Shown here piece after piece: positions 63,375 through 64,000 of a DNA stretch of 64,000 nucleotides (positions are counted from its first letter, which is position 1; each line of letters opens with the position of its first letter). The position numbers were made by a program, and so were the translations under genes. Below the pieces are notes generated by a model. That model had not been told where the DNA came from and made no database searches. It was given only the letters and a program-made list of their open reading frames with translations. Source of the stretch: LMDS01 sp039930465 (GTDB lineage: Bacteria; Pseudomonadota; Gammaproteobacteria; Burkholderiales; Burkholderiaceae_C); assembly GCA_039930465.1 (NCBI GenBank), contig JBDTTU010000011.1, forward strand, positions 1-64,000, read 5' to 3'.

Positions 63375-64000
63375 ATGCTCCAGCCCGTATCTCGCCTCGA
63401 CGACGCCGCCGCGTACCAGGTCATCACCGCCCGCGACGCACGTTTCGACGGCCGATTGTTTGTCGGCGTCACGTCGACCGGCATCTACTGCCGGCCCATC
63501 TGCCGCGTGCGCACGCCGCTGCGCAAGAACTGCCGCTTCTTCGACACGCCGGCTCAGGCTGAAGCGGCGGCGTTCCGGCCGTGTCTGAAATGCCGGCCAG
63601 AGATCGCGCCCGGCGCCGGCCACGCTTGGACGACGATGGATGCATCACGCACGCTGGCGCGCCAGGCGGCCGATGCGTTCGATGCGCATGCCGATCAACC
63701 CGAAGCGCCGAGCGTGTCGGCGCTCGCCGAACGCCTTGGCGTGAGCGACCGGCACCTGCGCCGCATCTTTCAGGCCGAACACGGCGTGACGCCCTTGCAG
63801 TATCTGCAGACGCGGCGTTTGCTGCTGGCCAAGCAACTTCTCACCGACACGCGGCTGCCGGTTTCGCAGATCGCGCTCGCGAGTGGTTTCAACAGTCTGC
63901 GGCGCTTCAACGCGGCGTTCGCCGAGAGTTACCGCATGAGCCCGACCCGGCTGCGCGGCGAGGTGACCGAGGAAGTGCCGGCGGCCGACACCGGTGTCAC
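63375..64000 (+). CDS. Ada-type methyl-phosphate acceptor/AraC protein, probably AlkA fusion (partial)
   Basis: The frame runs off the window after about 208 codons. The N-terminal Ada zinc domain has the expected four Cys: YCRPIC near residue 37 and RPCLKCRPE near 72. One of these is the methyl acceptor for methylphosphotriesters in DNA. An AraC-type helix-turn-helix follows (about 110-198; SVSALAERLGVSDRHLRRIF, VSQIALASGFNSLRRF). Proteins with this start in proteobacteria are either Ada or fusions to a 3-methyladenine glycosylase (AlkA); SPTRLRG at the domain end and the local spacing fit the glycosylase fusion, but the deciding region is outside the window. The gene lies 69 bp downstream of the TetR gene on the same strand and is probably independent. 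Confidence 0.82.
   Translation, partial: MLQPVSRLDDAAAYQVITARDARFDGRLFVGVTSTGIYCRPICRVRTPLRKNCRFFDTPAQAEAAAFRPCLKCRPEIAPGAGHAWTTMDASRTLARQAADAFDAHADQPEAPSVSALAERLGVSDRHLRRIFQAEHGVTPLQYLQTRRLLLAKQLLTDTRLPVSQIALASGFNSLRRFNAAFAESYRMSPTRLRGEVTEEVPAADTGV

Overview
The window is high-GC DNA with short intergenic gaps. The housekeeping genes (dnaQ, lgt, ilvD, a c551-type cytochrome, a small Trp-rich membrane protein) suggest a betaproteobacterium of the order Burkholderiales, in the Rubrivivax/Leptothrix/Sphaerotilaceae neighbourhood. That placement is inferred from gene content, not from a database search. No transposase, integrase, phage gene or CRISPR array was seen.

Region 1 (about 1-5.3 kb) is core genome. 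It holds tRNA-Val(CAC), dnaQ, lgt and a LysR regulator, all leftward. A divergent ilvD follows, then a small Trp-rich protein and a class I cytochrome c with a clear terminator.

Region 2 (about 5.3-52.8 kb) is a cis-AT polyketide/non-ribosomal peptide biosynthetic locus. It begins with a small Cys-containing ORF on the minus strand, then an Sfp-type phosphopantetheinyl transferase. A 52-codon ORF with a very strong ribosome binding site overlaps a type II thioesterase. Six single-module PKS proteins follow: KS-AT-DH-KR-ACP; KS-AT-DH-ER-KR-ACP; KS-AT-cMT-ACP; KS-AT-DH-cMT-ER-KR-ACP; KS-AT-DH-cMT-KR-ACP; KS-AT-DH-ER-KR-ACP. Two tandem EamA/DMT-type transporters lie between PKS 5 and PKS 6. The line ends with an NRPS (TubC-type docking, C, A, PCP, TE-like domain) and a PvdE/SyrD-type ABC exporter. 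Most junctions overlap by 4 bp (ATGA or GTGA), so 6852-52785 looks like one operon of about 46 kb. The predicted product is a reduced, C-methylated hexaketide-type acyl chain condensed to one amino acid. By my alignment the A-domain code is DILQLGMIWK, close to glycine codes as I recall them. The terminal TE-like domain has Cys instead of Ser and lacks the usual His, so the release chemistry may be unusual. No loading module is visible. I do not recognise this cluster as one for a known compound.

Region 3 (about 52.8-63.3 kb) is acyl-CoA catabolism. A leftward thiolase/FadJ-type pair diverges from a rightward operon: SDR, acyl-CoA carboxyltransferase, acyl-CoA dehydrogenase, enoyl-CoA hydratase family protein, biotin carboxylase/BCCP and a TetR regulator. 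The rightward gene order matches atuBCDEF of acyclic terpene utilisation and resembles the liu leucine operon. An 18-bp perfect inverted repeat between the divergent units is a likely TetR operator.

Region 4 (63.4 kb to the end) is the start of an Ada/AraC-type DNA-repair protein cut by the window edge.
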